Shown in pieces: positions 56,112 to 64,000 of a stretch of DNA of 64,000 bases; position 1 is the stretch's first letter, and every line of letters begins with the position of its first letter. Source of the stretch: Variovorax boronicumulans (GTDB lineage: Bacteria; Pseudomonadota; Gammaproteobacteria; Burkholderiales; Burkholderiaceae_C); the NCBI RefSeq assembly GCF_019352895.1, contig NZ_JAAAFX010000009.1, forward strand, positions 948,764-1,012,763, written 5' to 3'. The notes under the pieces were generated by a model. It had not been told where the DNA came from and did not search any database. It saw only the letters and a program-made list of their open reading frames with translations. The position numbers and the translations under genes were made by a program.

Positions 56112-57452
56112 TCAGGCTTGGGCCGGCGTCTTGGGGACGTAGCCAGGGATCAGCGCCTCGAACTCGTGGCGGAAGTGCTTGATCATGGCGCGTACCGGCA
56201 TGGCCGCGGCGTCGCCCAGTGCGCAGATGGTGCGGCCCTGGATGTTGTCCGCGACCGAGTTGAGCAGGTCCATGTCGTTGGCCTTGCCCTGACCGTTGTG
56301 GATGCGGTCGACCACGCGCCAGAGCCAGCCCGTGCCTTCGCGGCAGGGCGTGCACTGGCCGCAGGATTCGTGCATGTAGAAGTACGAGAGGCGCTTGAGC
56401 GACTCGACCATCGAGCGGCTGTCGTCCATGACGATCACCGCGCCCGAGCCCAGCATCGAGCCGGCCTTGGCGATGGAGTCGTAGTCCATGGTGCAGGCCA
56501 TCATGATGTCGGCCGGCAGCACCGGCGACGACGAGCCGCCGGGGATCACGGCCTTGAGCGTGCGACCCTTGCGCACGCCACCGGCGAGTTCGAGCAGCTT
56601 GGAGAACGGCGTGCCCATGGGCACTTCGTAGTTGCCCGGCAGTTCTACGTCGCCGCTGACCGAGTAGATCTTGGTGCCGCCGTTGTTCGGCTTGCCGCAC
56701 TCGAGGTAGGCCGGACCGCCGTTGCGGATGATCCAGGGCACTGCCGCGAAGGTCTCGGTGTTGTTGATGGTGGTCGGCTTGCCGTAGAGGCCGAAGCTGG
56801 CCGGGAACGGCGGCTTGAAGCGCGGCTGGCCCTTCTTGCCTTCGAGCGATTCGAGCAGCGCGGTTTCCTCGCCGCAGATGTAGGCACCGAAGCCGTGGGC
56901 CGCGTGCAACTGGAAGTTGTACGTGCTGCCCATGATCTTGTCGCCCAGGTAGCCGGCGGCGCGCGCCTCTTCCAGCGCTTCCTCGAAACGGTCGTAGCTC
57001 TGGAAGATCTCGCCGTGGATGTAGTTGTAGCCGACGCTGATGCCCATCGCGTACGCCGCGATGGCCATGCCTTCGATCACGATGTGCGGGTTGAACTGCA
57101 GGATGTCGCGGTCCTTGCAGGTGCCCGGTTCGCCTTCGTCCGAGTTGCAGACCAGGTACTTCTGGCCCGGGAACTGGCGGGGCATGAAGCTCCACTTGAG
57201 GCCGGTCGGGAAACCTGCGCCGCCGCGGCCGCGCAGGCCCGAAGCCTTGACTTCGGCGATCACCTGGTCGGGCGTCAGGCCCTCGGTCAGGATCTTGCGC
57301 AGCGCCTGGTAGCCGCCGCGCGCTTCGTAGTCGGCCAGGCGCCAGTTGGTGCCGTCGAGGCCCGCATAGATCTGCGCACCGATGTGGCGATCATGGAAGC
57401 AGGTCTGGACACCGGTCGCCTGGAACTGCGACAGGACTTGTTCGGGCGTCAT
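56112..57452 (-). CDS. nuoF: NADH-quinone oxidoreductase subunit F
   Basis: A 446-residue subunit that binds NADH, FMN and cluster N3. The flavin loop GRGGAGFPTG is at 75-84, and CNSDEGEPGTCKDR at 102-115. The N3 cysteines are at 364, 367 and 370 (ESCGQCTPCREG) and 410. ATG at 57450-57452 overlaps the nuoE stop by four bases; an open longer frame upstream lies inside nuoE. Confidence 0.97.
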   Translation of the reverse strand: MTPEQVLSQFQATGVQTCFHDRHIGAQIYAGLDGTNWRLADYEARGGYQALRKILTEGLTPDQVIAEVKASGLRGRGGAGFPTGLKWSFMPRQFPGQKYLVCNSDEGEPGTCKDRDILQFNPHIVIEGMAIAAYAMGISVGYNYIHGEIFQSYDRFEEALEEARAAGYLGDKIMGSTYNFQLHAAHGFGAYICGEETALLESLEGKKGQPRFKPPFPASFGLYGKPTTINNTETFAAVPWIIRNGGPAYLECGKPNNGGTKIYSVSGDVELPGNYEVPMGTPFSKLLELAGGVRKGRTLKAVIPGGSSSPVLPADIMMACTMDYDSIAKAGSMLGSGAVIVMDDSRSMVESLKRLSYFYMHESCGQCTPCREGTGWLWRVVDRIHNGQGKANDMDLLNSVADNIQGRTICALGDAAAMPVRAMIKHFRHEFEALIPGYVPKTPAQA

Positions 57453-57985
57453 GCGGCGTCTCCCTTCGACGAGGCACGCAGGCCGTCGATGAGTTGGTCG
57501 AGCTTGTCGTTGCTCATGAAGCTGCACATGGTGCGGTCGTTGACCAGCATCACCGGCGAATCGGCGCAGGCGCCCAGGCATTCGCTCTGCTGCAGCGTGA
57601 ACAGGCCGTCGGCAGTGGTGCCGCCCATCGAGATGCCCAGCTTCTTCTCGAGGTGCGCGAGCGCCGTCGCGCCGTCACGCAGCTGGCACGGCAGGTTGGT
57701 GCAGACGTTGAGCTTGAAGCGGCCCGTGGGCTGCTGGTTGTACATGTTGTAGAAGGTCGTGACTTCGTGCACGGCGATCTGCGGCATGCCGAGGAAGTCG
57801 GCCACGACCTTCTCGCTCTCGAGGCTCACGAAGCCCTGCTCCTGCTGCACGATGGCCAGGCAGGCCATCACGGCGGACTGTGCCTGCTCGGCCGGGTACT
57901 TGGCGACTTCGCGCGCAAAGCGTTCCAGGGCGTGGGCGGACAGCGGCTTCGCCGCCGCCGGGGTGCTGGTGTTGGGATTGCTCAT
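57449..57985 (-). CDS. nuoE: NADH-quinone oxidoreductase subunit E
   Basis: A 178-residue thioredoxin-like subunit with cluster N1a. The ligands are Cys95, Cys100, Cys136 and Cys140 (NVCTNLPCQL and ECLGAC). ATG at 57983-57985 overlaps the nuoD stop by four bases, so nuoD, nuoE and nuoF are translationally coupled. Confidence 0.97.
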   Translation of the reverse strand: MSNPNTSTPAAAKPLSAHALERFAREVAKYPAEQAQSAVMACLAIVQQEQGFVSLESEKVVADFLGMPQIAVHEVTTFYNMYNQQPTGRFKLNVCTNLPCQLRDGATALAHLEKKLGISMGGTTADGLFTLQQSECLGACADSPVMLVNDRTMCSFMSNDKLDQLIDGLRASSKGDAA

Positions 57986-59235
57986 CGATCGATTTCTCCG
58001 AACACGATGTCCAGGGTGCCGATCACGGCCACGGTGTCCGCGATCATGTGGCCGCGCGTCATTTCGTCGAGCGCTGCCAGGTGCGCAAAGCCGGGTGCGC
58101 GGATTTTGAGGCGGTACGGCTTGTTGGCGCCGTCGCTCACCAGGTAGATGCCGAACTCGCCCTTGGGGTGTTCCACGGCCGCATAGGCTTCGCCTTCGGG
58201 CACGTGGAAGCCTTCGGTGAAGAGCTTGAAGTGATGGATCAGCTCTTCCATGTTGCCCTTCATCGACTCGCGCGCAGGTGCTGCCACCTTGTGGTTGTCG
58301 GTGATGACGGGGCCGGGGTTCACGCGCAGCCAGTCGACGCACTGCTTGATGATGCGGTTGGACTGCACCATCTCTTCCATGCGCACCAGGTAGCGGTCGT
58401 AGCAGTCGCCGGTCTTGCCCACGGGGATGTCGAAATCCATGCGATCGTAGACGTCGTACGGCTGCTTCTTGCGCAGGTCCCAGGCCACGCCGGAGCCACG
58501 CAGCATCGGGCCGGTCAGGCCCAGGCTCAACGCGCGCTCGGGCGTCATGACGCCGATGCCCACGGTGCGCTGCTTCCAGATGCGGTTGTCGGTCAGGAGC
58601 GTGTGGTACTCCTCCATGTGCTTGACGAAACGCTTCGTGAAGTCATCGATGAAGTCGAGCATCGAACCCTGGCGGTTCTCGTTCATGCGCTCGAGCGCCT
58701 TGGCGTTCTTGATCTTGCTGACCTTGTACTGCGGCATCGTGTCCGGCAGGTCGCGGTAGACGCCGCCCGGGCGGAAGTAGGCGGCGTGCATGCGCGCACC
58801 CGACACCGCTTCGTAGATGTCGAACAGGTCTTCGCGCTCGCGGAAGGCGTAGATCAGGATGGTCGAGCTGCCGCAGTCGTTGCCATGCGAGCCGAGCCAC
58901 ATCAGGTGGTTCAGCAGGCGCGTGATCTCGGCGAACATCACGCGGATGTACTGCGCGCGGATCGGCACCTCGATGCCCATCAGCTTCTCGATCGCGAGGC
59001 AGTAGGCATGCTCGTTGGACATCATCGACACGTAGTCGAGGCGATCCATGTAGGGCAGCGACTGGATGTAGGTCTTGCCTTCGGCCAGCTTCTCGGTCGC
59101 GCGGTGCAGCAGGCCGATGTGCGGGTCGGCGCGCTGGACGACTTCGCCGTCGAGCTCGAGCACGAGACGCAGAACGCCGTGGGCGGCGGGATGCTGGGGC
59201 CCGAAGTTGAGCGTGTAGTTCTTGATTTCAGCCAT
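57982..59235 (-). CDS. nuoD: NADH-quinone oxidoreductase subunit D
   Basis: A 417-residue 49-kDa-type subunit that lines the quinone cavity. NFGPQHPAAHGVLRLVLELD at the start carries the quinone-site histidine, and GVYRDLPDTMPQYKVSK and the PMLRGSGVAWDLRKKQPYD segment are typical. ATG at 59233-59235, nine bp after the nuoC stop. nuoC and nuoD are separate, unlike the fused nuoCD of E. coli. Confidence 0.97.
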   Translation of the reverse strand: MAEIKNYTLNFGPQHPAAHGVLRLVLELDGEVVQRADPHIGLLHRATEKLAEGKTYIQSLPYMDRLDYVSMMSNEHAYCLAIEKLMGIEVPIRAQYIRVMFAEITRLLNHLMWLGSHGNDCGSSTILIYAFREREDLFDIYEAVSGARMHAAYFRPGGVYRDLPDTMPQYKVSKIKNAKALERMNENRQGSMLDFIDDFTKRFVKHMEEYHTLLTDNRIWKQRTVGIGVMTPERALSLGLTGPMLRGSGVAWDLRKKQPYDVYDRMDFDIPVGKTGDCYDRYLVRMEEMVQSNRIIKQCVDWLRVNPGPVITDNHKVAAPARESMKGNMEELIHHFKLFTEGFHVPEGEAYAAVEHPKGEFGIYLVSDGANKPYRLKIRAPGFAHLAALDEMTRGHMIADTVAVIGTLDIVFGEIDR

Positions 59236-59244
59236 GTCAGTGCG

Positions 59245-59856
59245 TCAGTGCAGTCCGCCGCCGTAGTTCTCTTCGCGGATCACGCGCGGCGTGACCTCGC
59301 GCGGCTCGATGCTCACCGGCTGGTACACCACGCGCTTGAGCTCTTCGTCGTAGCGCATCTCGACATGGCCCGACAGCGGGAAGTCCTTGCGGAACGGATG
59401 CCCGATGAAGCCGTAGTCGGTCAGGATGCGACGCAGGTCTTCGTGACCTTCGAACACGATGCCGTACAGGTCGAAGGCCTCGCGCTCGAACCAGTTGGCC
59501 GAGTTCCAGAGGTGCATCACCGAGGGCAGCACGGGGAAATCGTCGTCTTCGCAGAAAGCCTTCACGCGCACGCGCTGGTTCAGGCTCACCGACAGCAGGT
59601 GCGAGACCGCGCAGTAGCGCAGGCCGTCCCACTCGGTGTCGCGGTAGGTCGAGTAGTCGAGTCCGCAGATGTCGATCAGCTGCTCGAACTTGCAGCCGGG
59701 CGCGTCGCGCAGGGTCTGCATGGCGGCCAGGTAGTCGGCCGCCTTCACCACCAGCGTGACTTCGCCGAGCGCCACGGTGATACGTTTCACCTTGTCGCCC
59801 AGGGCCAGGGAAATGGTGTCCTTCAGGACATCAGGATCGATCGCGAAAGCTGTCAT
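59245..59856 (-). CDS. nuoC: NADH-quinone oxidoreductase subunit C
   Basis: A 203-residue 30-kDa-type subunit. CKFEQLIDICGLDYSTYRDT, WFEREAFDLYGIVFEGHEDL and ILTDYGFIGHPFRKDFPLSG are the family signature. ATG at 59854-59856, ten bp after nuoB. An upstream in-frame GTG-type start would overlap nuoB and is not needed. Confidence 0.96.
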   Translation of the reverse strand: MTAFAIDPDVLKDTISLALGDKVKRITVALGEVTLVVKAADYLAAMQTLRDAPGCKFEQLIDICGLDYSTYRDTEWDGLRYCAVSHLLSVSLNQRVRVKAFCEDDDFPVLPSVMHLWNSANWFEREAFDLYGIVFEGHEDLRRILTDYGFIGHPFRKDFPLSGHVEMRYDEELKRVVYQPVSIEPREVTPRVIREENYGGGLH

Positions 59857-59866
59857 GGGGTTCCCG

Positions 59867-60349
59867 TCAGGCACGGGCGATGGTGTTGGTGCGGCGCACC
59901 TTCTGCTGCAGCTGGATGATTCCGTAGATCAGCGCTTCGGCCGTCGGCGGGCAGCCGGGCACGTAGACGTCGACCGGCACGATGCGGTCGCAGCCGCGCA
60001 CCACGGAATAACTGTAGTGGTAGTAGCCGCCGCCGTTGGCGCACGAGCCCATCGACAGCACCCAGCGCGGCTCGGCCATCTGGTCGTAGACCTTGCGCAG
60101 CGCGGGCGCCATCTTGTTGCACAGCGTGCCGGCCACGATCATCAGATCGGACTGGCGCGGACTGGCGCGGAACACCTCGGCGCCGAAGCGGCCGATGTCG
60201 TAGCGCGCGGCAGCCGCATGCATCATTTCGACTGCGCAGCAGGCCAGACCGAAGGTCATGGGCCACAACGAGCCTGTCTTGGCCCAGTTCACCACCGAAT
60301 CGTAGGATGTGGTGACGAAGCCTTCTTTGAAAACGCCTTCAATGGCCAT
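59867..60349 (-). CDS. nuoB: NADH-quinone oxidoreductase subunit B
   Basis: A 160-residue subunit that carries the terminal cluster N2. The ligands Cys37, Cys38 (GLACCAVEMMHA), Cys103 (MGSCANGGG) and Cys133 (VPGCPPTAEAL) are all present. It passes electrons to quinone at the junction with NuoD and NuoH. ATG at 60347-60349, 26 bp after nuoA. Confidence 0.98.
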   Translation of the reverse strand: MAIEGVFKEGFVTTSYDSVVNWAKTGSLWPMTFGLACCAVEMMHAAAARYDIGRFGAEVFRASPRQSDLMIVAGTLCNKMAPALRKVYDQMAEPRWVLSMGSCANGGGYYHYSYSVVRGCDRIVPVDVYVPGCPPTAEALIYGIIQLQQKVRRTNTIARA

Positions 60350-60375
60350 GGCTGTACCTTGTTGCCGTTGTACGG

Positions 60376-60735
60376 CTATTCCCAGTCAAGCGCACCCTTT
60401 TTCCATTCGTAGGCGAAGCCCACGACGAGGATCGCCAGGAAGATCACGACCGCCCAGAAGCCCGCTGCACCCACATCCTTGAGCGCCACGGCCCAGGGGA
60501 AGAGGAAAGCGATTTCCAGGTCGAACAGGATGAAGAGGATGGCCACCAGGTAGTAGCGGACATCGAATTGCATGCGGGCGTTTTCGAACGCTTCGAAACC
60601 GCACTCGTAGGGGGAGTTTTTGGCCGCGTCGGGCCGGTTCGGGCCAAGGATGTAGCCGAGAACCTGGGGGGCGATGCCTACCCCAATACCGACCAGAATA
60701 AACAACAGGACGGGGAGGTAGGAATCGAGGTTCAT
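60376..60735 (-). CDS. nuoA: NADH-quinone oxidoreductase subunit A
   Basis: A 119-residue subunit with three helices. YECGFEAFENARMQFDVRYY and FILFDLEIAFLFPWAVAL carry the conserved cysteine loop and the acidic membrane residues. It is the first nuo gene, 65 bp downstream of tRNA-Leu on the same strand. ATG at 60733-60735. Confidence 0.97.
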   Translation of the reverse strand: MNLDSYLPVLLFILVGIGVGIAPQVLGYILGPNRPDAAKNSPYECGFEAFENARMQFDVRYYLVAILFILFDLEIAFLFPWAVALKDVGAAGFWAVVIFLAILVVGFAYEWKKGALDWE

Positions 60736-60800
60736 CAGGGTTCTATCACCGCTTGCCACCGACAGAAGCCAACTTTGCGCTGACTCCTGCCGATGAGATT

Positions 60801-60885
60801 TGGTGCGGTCGGCGAGACTCGAACTCGCACAGCTTTCGCCACTACCCCCTCAAGATAGCGTGTCTACCAATTTCACCACGACCGC
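60801..60885 (-). tRNA. leuU: tRNA-Leu (anticodon GAG)
   Basis: 85 bases including an encoded CCA. On the minus strand the acceptor stem GCGGTCG pairs with CGACCGC; the anticodon arm CTATC-TTGAGGG-GGTAG gives GAG; a 13-base variable arm TGGCGAAAGCTGT marks a class II tRNA; the T arm has TTCGAGT. It decodes CTC/CTT. It lies between secG and nuoA and may be cut from a longer transcript. Confidence 0.95.
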
Positions 60886-60961
60886 GGTTTTTTGCTGCCC
60901 GGATGGCATGAGGAACCCAGAGGGTTTTGGCTTTCCGGTGCAGATTTAGAGTTTACCCTGA

Positions 60962-60991
60962 AATGCAGCCTTTTTCACTTGAGGCTGCATT
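60962..60991 (-). other. Hairpin between secG and tRNA-Leu
   Basis: A perfect 9-bp stem AATGCAGCC/GGCTGCATT (60962-60970 with 60983-60991) with a 12-base loop, 10 bp after the secG stop. No T tract follows on the minus strand, so it may be an RNA processing or stability element, or a weak terminator. Confidence 0.5.
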
Positions 60992-61001
60992 GTCACAAAG
61001 A

Positions 61002-61409
61002 TTATTTGGAGGGAATCTGGCCAGCACCCGCGGCAGGGGCGGCAGGCGCCGAAGCCGGAGCGACCGCAGCCGGTGCGGCCGAGGGGATCTGCGAGGCCGA
61101 ACCCGACGCGCCAGGCGCCGGTGCCGTGACCGCCGAACGCTCCAGCAGGCTGTTGCCGCCGGCCGAAGGACGCGCATGGCTGAAGTAGGCCAGCAGCAAG
61201 GTGGTCACGAAGAAGACCGCTGCCAGCACCGCGGTGGTGCGCGACAGGAAGTTGGCACTGCCGCTGGCGCCGAACAGGCTGCCGGCACTGCCGCTGCCGA
61301 AGGCCGCGCCCATGTCGGCACCCTTGCCGTGTTGCACGAGGATCAGGCCGATCATCGCGAGGGCGGTCAGCATCTGCACGCCGACGAGAATGTTGAGGAC
61401 CAGGTTCAT
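61002..61409 (-). CDS. secG: Preprotein translocase subunit SecG
   Basis: A 135-residue SecG with two helices (about 3-22 and 54-73) joined by GKGADMGAAFGSGSAGSLFG, the conserved cytosolic loop. The C-terminal tail (about 75-135) is Ala/Pro/Ser-rich and longer than in E. coli (110 aa). It assists SecYE during export. ATG at 61407-61409 with AGGAG upstream. tpiA-secG-tRNA-Leu-nuo is a conserved order in many proteobacteria. Confidence 0.95.
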   Translation of the reverse strand: MNLVLNILVGVQMLTALAMIGLILVQHGKGADMGAAFGSGSAGSLFGASGSANFLSRTTAVLAAVFFVTTLLLAYFSHARPSAGGNSLLERSAVTAPAPGASGSASQIPSAAPAAVAPASAPAAPAAGAGQIPSK

Positions 61410-61442
61410 TTCTTGTTTACTCCTAAGGGGACCGCCGTGCGC

Positions 61443-62192
61443 TCAGCGCGCCGCGGCAATGATTTGCAGAAAGTCGGGGGCCTTGAGCGACGCGCCGCCG
61501 ATCAGGCCGCCGTCGATGTCGGGCTGGCCCAGCAGCTCGGCGGCATTGGCCGCGTTCATGCTGCCACCGTAGAGGATGCGGATGCCGGCAGCATGCTCGC
61601 TGGCCGCATGGTGCAGCTGTGCGCGCAGCACCGCATGCACACTCTGCGCCTGCTCGGGCGAGGCCGTCTTGCCGGTGCCGATGGCCCACACGGGTTCGTA
61701 GGCCACGACGATCTCGCTGATGCAGTGGCCGTTGACGTGGATCACCGCCGCCAGCTGGCGCTTGACCACCTCTTCGGTGCGCCCTGCCTCACGCTCGGCC
61801 AGCGTCTCGCCGACGCAGACGATCGGCGTGATGCCGCGCGCCAGTGCCGCGGCGGTCTTGGCCGCCACGACCTCGTCGCTCTCGCCATGGTACTGGCGGC
61901 GTTCCGAGTGACCGACGATCGCATAGCGCACACCGAAGTCGTTGAGCATCGCGGCCGACTGCTCGCCCGTGAAGGCGCCCTGCGGCTGGGCGGACACGTC
62001 CTGCGCGCCCAACGCGATCGGCGAGCCCGCCACCCTGCCCTGCACCTGCGCCAGGTACGGCGCCGGCACGCAGACGGCCACGTCGCAGCCCGGCGCGCCC
62101 ACGCCCTGCAGCAACGCGTCGAGCAAGGCCTCGTTGGCAGCCAGGCTGCCGTTCATCTTCCAGTTGCCGGCGATCAGCTTCCTGTTCGTCAT
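61443..62192 (-). CDS. tpiA: Triosephosphate isomerase
   Basis: A 249-residue TIM-barrel enzyme of glycolysis and gluconeogenesis. Catalytic Lys12 (GNWKMNG), His95 (YAIVGHSERR) and Glu166 (VVAYEPVWAIGTG) are in place, as is the phosphate loop YGGSMNAANA. ATG at 62190-62192; a longer in-frame stretch upstream overlaps the quinone oxidoreductase gene in another frame. Confidence 0.98.
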   Translation of the reverse strand: MTNRKLIAGNWKMNGSLAANEALLDALLQGVGAPGCDVAVCVPAPYLAQVQGRVAGSPIALGAQDVSAQPQGAFTGEQSAAMLNDFGVRYAIVGHSERRQYHGESDEVVAAKTAAALARGITPIVCVGETLAEREAGRTEEVVKRQLAAVIHVNGHCISEIVVAYEPVWAIGTGKTASPEQAQSVHAVLRAQLHHAASEHAAGIRILYGGSMNAANAAELLGQPDIDGGLIGGASLKAPDFLQIIAAAR

Positions 62193-62209
62193 CGTCTTTT
62201 TCGTTCCGT

Positions 62210-63208
62210 TCACCAGGTCAGCACGATCTTGCCGATGTGCTGGTTCGATTCCATCAGGACATGCGCCTGCGCCGCGCCGCTGGGTTCTCCTGCGGCCGCG
62301 AAGATGCTGTGAATGACCGGCTTGATCGCACCGCTGGCCAGCAGGGGCCAGACCTTGGCACGCAGTGCCTGCGCGATCGCCGCCTTGAAGGCGATCGGAC
62401 GCGGCCGCAGGGTCGAGCCCGTGACCGTCAGCCGACGCCGCAGCACCAGACCGGCATTGATCTCGGCCTTCAGGCCACCCTGGACGCCGATGATCACCAG
62501 GCGACCGTCTTCGGCCAGGCACTCGATCTCGCGGGCCACATAGGCGCCCGCGACCATGTCGAGCACCACGTCGACGCCCTTGCCGCCGGTGAGCGTCTTC
62601 ACCTCGGCCGCAAAGTCGGCGCTGCGGTAGTTGATGGCGTGGTCCGCGCCCAGCTTCAGGCAGGCCGCGCACTTCTCGTCGCTGCCGGCCGTCGCGATCA
62701 CGGTCGCGCCCATGGCCTTGGCCAGCTGGATCGCGGTCACGCCGATGCCGCTGGTGCCGCCCTGGATCAGCAGCGTCTCGCCCTTTTGCAGGCGGCCGCG
62801 CTCGAACACATTGCTCCAGACGGTGAAGAAGGTCTCGGGCAGCGAAGCCGCCTCGGTATCGCTCCAGCCCTCGGGCACCGGCAGGCATTGCGCGACCGGG
62901 GCCACGCAGAGCTCGGCATAACCGCCGCCCGCGACCAGCGCGCAGACGCGGTCGCCAACGGACAAACCGGCTTCGGCCAGGGCCTTGGCGTCGCCCGAGA
63001 CGATCGTGCCCGCGACCTCGAGGCCCGGCAGATCGGAGGCACCCGGCGGCACCGGGTAGTTGCCGGTGCGCTGCAGCACATCGGGGCGGTTCACGCCGCT
63101 CGCGGCCACCCGAATCAGCAGCTCGCCCTCACCCGCGACGGGATCGGGACGCTCGACGGCGCGCAGGACGTCCGGCGCGCCGAAGGATGTGATTTCAATG
63201 GCTTTCAT
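62210..63208 (-). CDS. NAD(P)H-quinone oxidoreductase, zinc-independent MDR family
   Basis: A 332-residue member of the medium-chain reductase family. The PIG3-type motifs are ASGVNRPDVLQRTGNYPVPP, LPGLEVAGTIV and the nucleotide loop LIQGGTSGIGVTAIQLAKAM. No zinc-site cysteines. It probably reduces quinones with NADPH; exact substrate unknown. ATG at 63206-63208, 17 bp before tpiA, so the two share a transcript. Confidence 0.92.
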   Translation of the reverse strand: MKAIEITSFGAPDVLRAVERPDPVAGEGELLIRVAASGVNRPDVLQRTGNYPVPPGASDLPGLEVAGTIVSGDAKALAEAGLSVGDRVCALVAGGGYAELCVAPVAQCLPVPEGWSDTEAASLPETFFTVWSNVFERGRLQKGETLLIQGGTSGIGVTAIQLAKAMGATVIATAGSDEKCAACLKLGADHAINYRSADFAAEVKTLTGGKGVDVVLDMVAGAYVAREIECLAEDGRLVIIGVQGGLKAEINAGLVLRRRLTVTGSTLRPRPIAFKAAIAQALRAKVWPLLASGAIKPVIHSIFAAAGEPSGAAQAHVLMESNQHIGKIVLTW

Positions 63209-63225
63209 GGGTCTTCCTGACAGCA

Positions 63226-63251
63226 ACGCCCGCCTCCAGGGAGTCGGGCGT
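63226..63251. other. Hairpin before the quinone oxidoreductase gene
   Basis: ACGCCCG (63226-63232) pairs with CGGGCGT (63245-63251), with an inner TCC/GGA pairing. It lies between the pnp terminator and the next start, about 20 bp before the ATG. It may be part of a leader; no T tract. Confidence 0.35.
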
Positions 63252-63258
63252 CACATTG

Positions 63259-63293
63259 GAAAAAAAGACGGAAGCGGCACAGGCCGCTCCGTC
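63259..63293 (-). terminator. Terminator after pnp
   Basis: A stem of GACGG/CCGTC plus AGCGGC/GCCGCT with one bulged A (63267-63293), followed on the minus strand by seven T residues. It lies 10 bp after the pnp stop codon. Confidence 0.85.
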
Positions 63294-63303
63294 CGCATCC
63301 GCA

Positions 63304-64000
63304 TCAACCTTGATGGTCGCCGCGCGGGGCGTCTTGCGACGACTGCTCGGGCTGCTGTTGCTGCGGCTCGGCGCCGCGGTCGCCGTTGCCTTCGAAGCGC
63401 GGCGCACGGTCGCCGCGCGGTGCGCGATCGCCACCACGGTCACCACGGCGCTCGCCGCCACGGTCACCACGGTCACCGCGATCGCCACCACGGTCTTCGC
63501 GCGGTGCACGTTCCTGGAACTCCATGCCGGCCGGACGCTCGGTCAGGGCCTTCATGGACAGCTTGACGCGACCCTTCTCGTCGGTCTCGAGCACCTTGAC
63601 CTTGACGATCTGGCCTTCGCTCAGGTAGTCGGTCACCTTCTCGACGCGCTCGTGCGCGATCTGGCTGATGTGCAGCAGGCCGTCCTTGCCGGGCAGCAGG
63701 TTGATCAGTGCGCCGAAGTCCAGGATCTTGGTGACCGGGCCTTCGTACACCTTGCCGATTTCGACTTCCGCCGTGATCTGCGCGATGCGCTGCTTGGCCG
63801 CCTCGGCCTTTTCCGGATCGGTCGACGCGATGGTGATGGTGCCGTCTTCGTCGATGTTGATCTGGCAGCCGGTTTCTTCAGTCAGCGCACGGATGACCGA
63901 GCCGCCCTTGCCGATCACGTCGCGGATCTTTTCCGGATTGATCTTCATGGTGAACAGGCGCGGTGCGAAGTTCGAGACTTCGGCCTTGGCCTCGCCCATG
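63304..64000 (-). CDS. pnp: Polyribonucleotide nucleotidyltransferase, C-terminal part (cut by window edge)
   Basis: The last 231 residues of PNPase, which degrades RNA with phosphate. The KH domain (INPEKIRDVIGKGGSVIRAL) and the S1 domain (EIGKVYEGPVTKILDFGALI ... VKVLETDEKGRVKLSMKAL) are complete. After the S1 domain comes an extended disordered tail of about 60 residues with repeated GDRGD, RGGD and RGDR units and a Gln-rich end. The catalytic RNase PH domains lie beyond the right edge. Confidence 0.95.
   Translation of the reverse strand, partial: MGEAKAEVSNFAPRLFTMKINPEKIRDVIGKGGSVIRALTEETGCQINIDEDGTITIASTDPEKAEAAKQRIAQITAEVEIGKVYEGPVTKILDFGALINLLPGKDGLLHISQIAHERVEKVTDYLSEGQIVKVKVLETDEKGRVKLSMKALTERPAGMEFQERAPREDRGGDRGDRGDRGGERRGDRGGDRAPRGDRAPRFEGNGDRGAEPQQQQPEQSSQDAPRGDHQG
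63378..63515 (-). repeat. Low-complexity Arg-Gly-Asp repeat in the PNPase tail
   Basis: Short imperfect DNA repeats of the type CACGGTCACC and CGATCGCCACCACGG encode alternating Gly-Asp-Arg-Gly units. It is a coding low-complexity tract, not a CRISPR or a transposon end. Confidence 0.7.

Noticed and set aside
60914..60926. Small AACCC/GGGTT hairpin between secG and tRNA-Leu as a terminator.
   Set aside because: Five base pairs only, with its T tract on the plus strand, where no gene ends.
63378..63515. CRISPR-like short repeats.
   Set aside because: They are imperfect, without spacers, and encode the PNPase tail in frame.

Overview
The window is a stretch of GC-rich bacterial chromosome. 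Protein types, gene order and TTG/GTG start usage point to a betaproteobacterium of the Comamonadaceae, most likely close to Variovorax. That placement is inferred from synteny and protein style, not from a database match. Almost everything is core housekeeping. I found no insertion sequence, prophage, CRISPR array, toxin-antitoxin pair or defence island. The window cuts two genes: the 5' part of clpA at the left edge and the 3' part of pnp at the right edge.

Layout. 1-4.5 kb (minus): clpS-clpA, and two unrelated isocitrate dehydrogenases in tandem (a monomeric and a dimeric type). 4.7-7.7 kb: a small secreted protein, a DUF192 protein, sodB and xseA. 7.7-8.0 kb: a 312-bp divergent intergenic region with a perfect DnaA box, a near-match beside it and a long inverted repeat. 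8.0-11.8 kb (plus): exbB-exbD-lpxK-Trm112-kdsB-adk, an envelope and lipid A/Kdo cluster. 11.9-14.1 kb: an asparaginase divergent from lexA across two SOS boxes, then a small unknown gene. 14.2-17.6 kb: a D-2-hydroxyacid dehydrogenase and a FimV-like envelope protein. 17.6-23.2 kb (plus): a fatty-acid oxidation cluster (3-hydroxyacyl-CoA dehydrogenase, enoyl-CoA hydratase, Crp/Fnr regulator, phosphotransferase, acyl-CoA dehydrogenase) closed by a strong terminator.

23.2-29.3 kb (minus): rlmE-ftsH, then folP-glmM-MOSC-GNAT, with a possible heat-shock promoter before ftsH. 29.3-30.5 kb (plus): the RNA-binding protein YhbY and an orphan glycosyltransferase-like protein. 30.5-37.8 kb (minus): rlmB-type methyltransferase, carA-carB, a Kdo hydroxylase, greA and a DUF4149 membrane protein. 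37.8-44.7 kb (minus): bamA-ompH-lpxD-fabZ-lpxA-lpxB-rnhB, the outer-membrane assembly and lipid A cluster, without the usual dxr-rseP upstream of bamA. 44.9-60.7 kb (minus): the complete 14-gene complex I operon nuoA-N followed by DUF2818, NUDIX and DUF1178 genes. 60.8-64 kb (minus): tRNA-Leu(GAG), secG, tpiA, a quinone oxidoreductase and the end of pnp.

Taken together the window carries lipid A/Kdo synthesis in two places (lpxK, kdsB; lpxD, lpxA, lpxB plus a Kdo hydroxylase), respiratory complex I, a beta-oxidation module, SOS control and protein quality control. I did not find a convincing undescribed system. The most useful leads are the DnaA-box region, the shared SOS operators, the small unknown gene after lexA, and the broken bamA neighbourhood.
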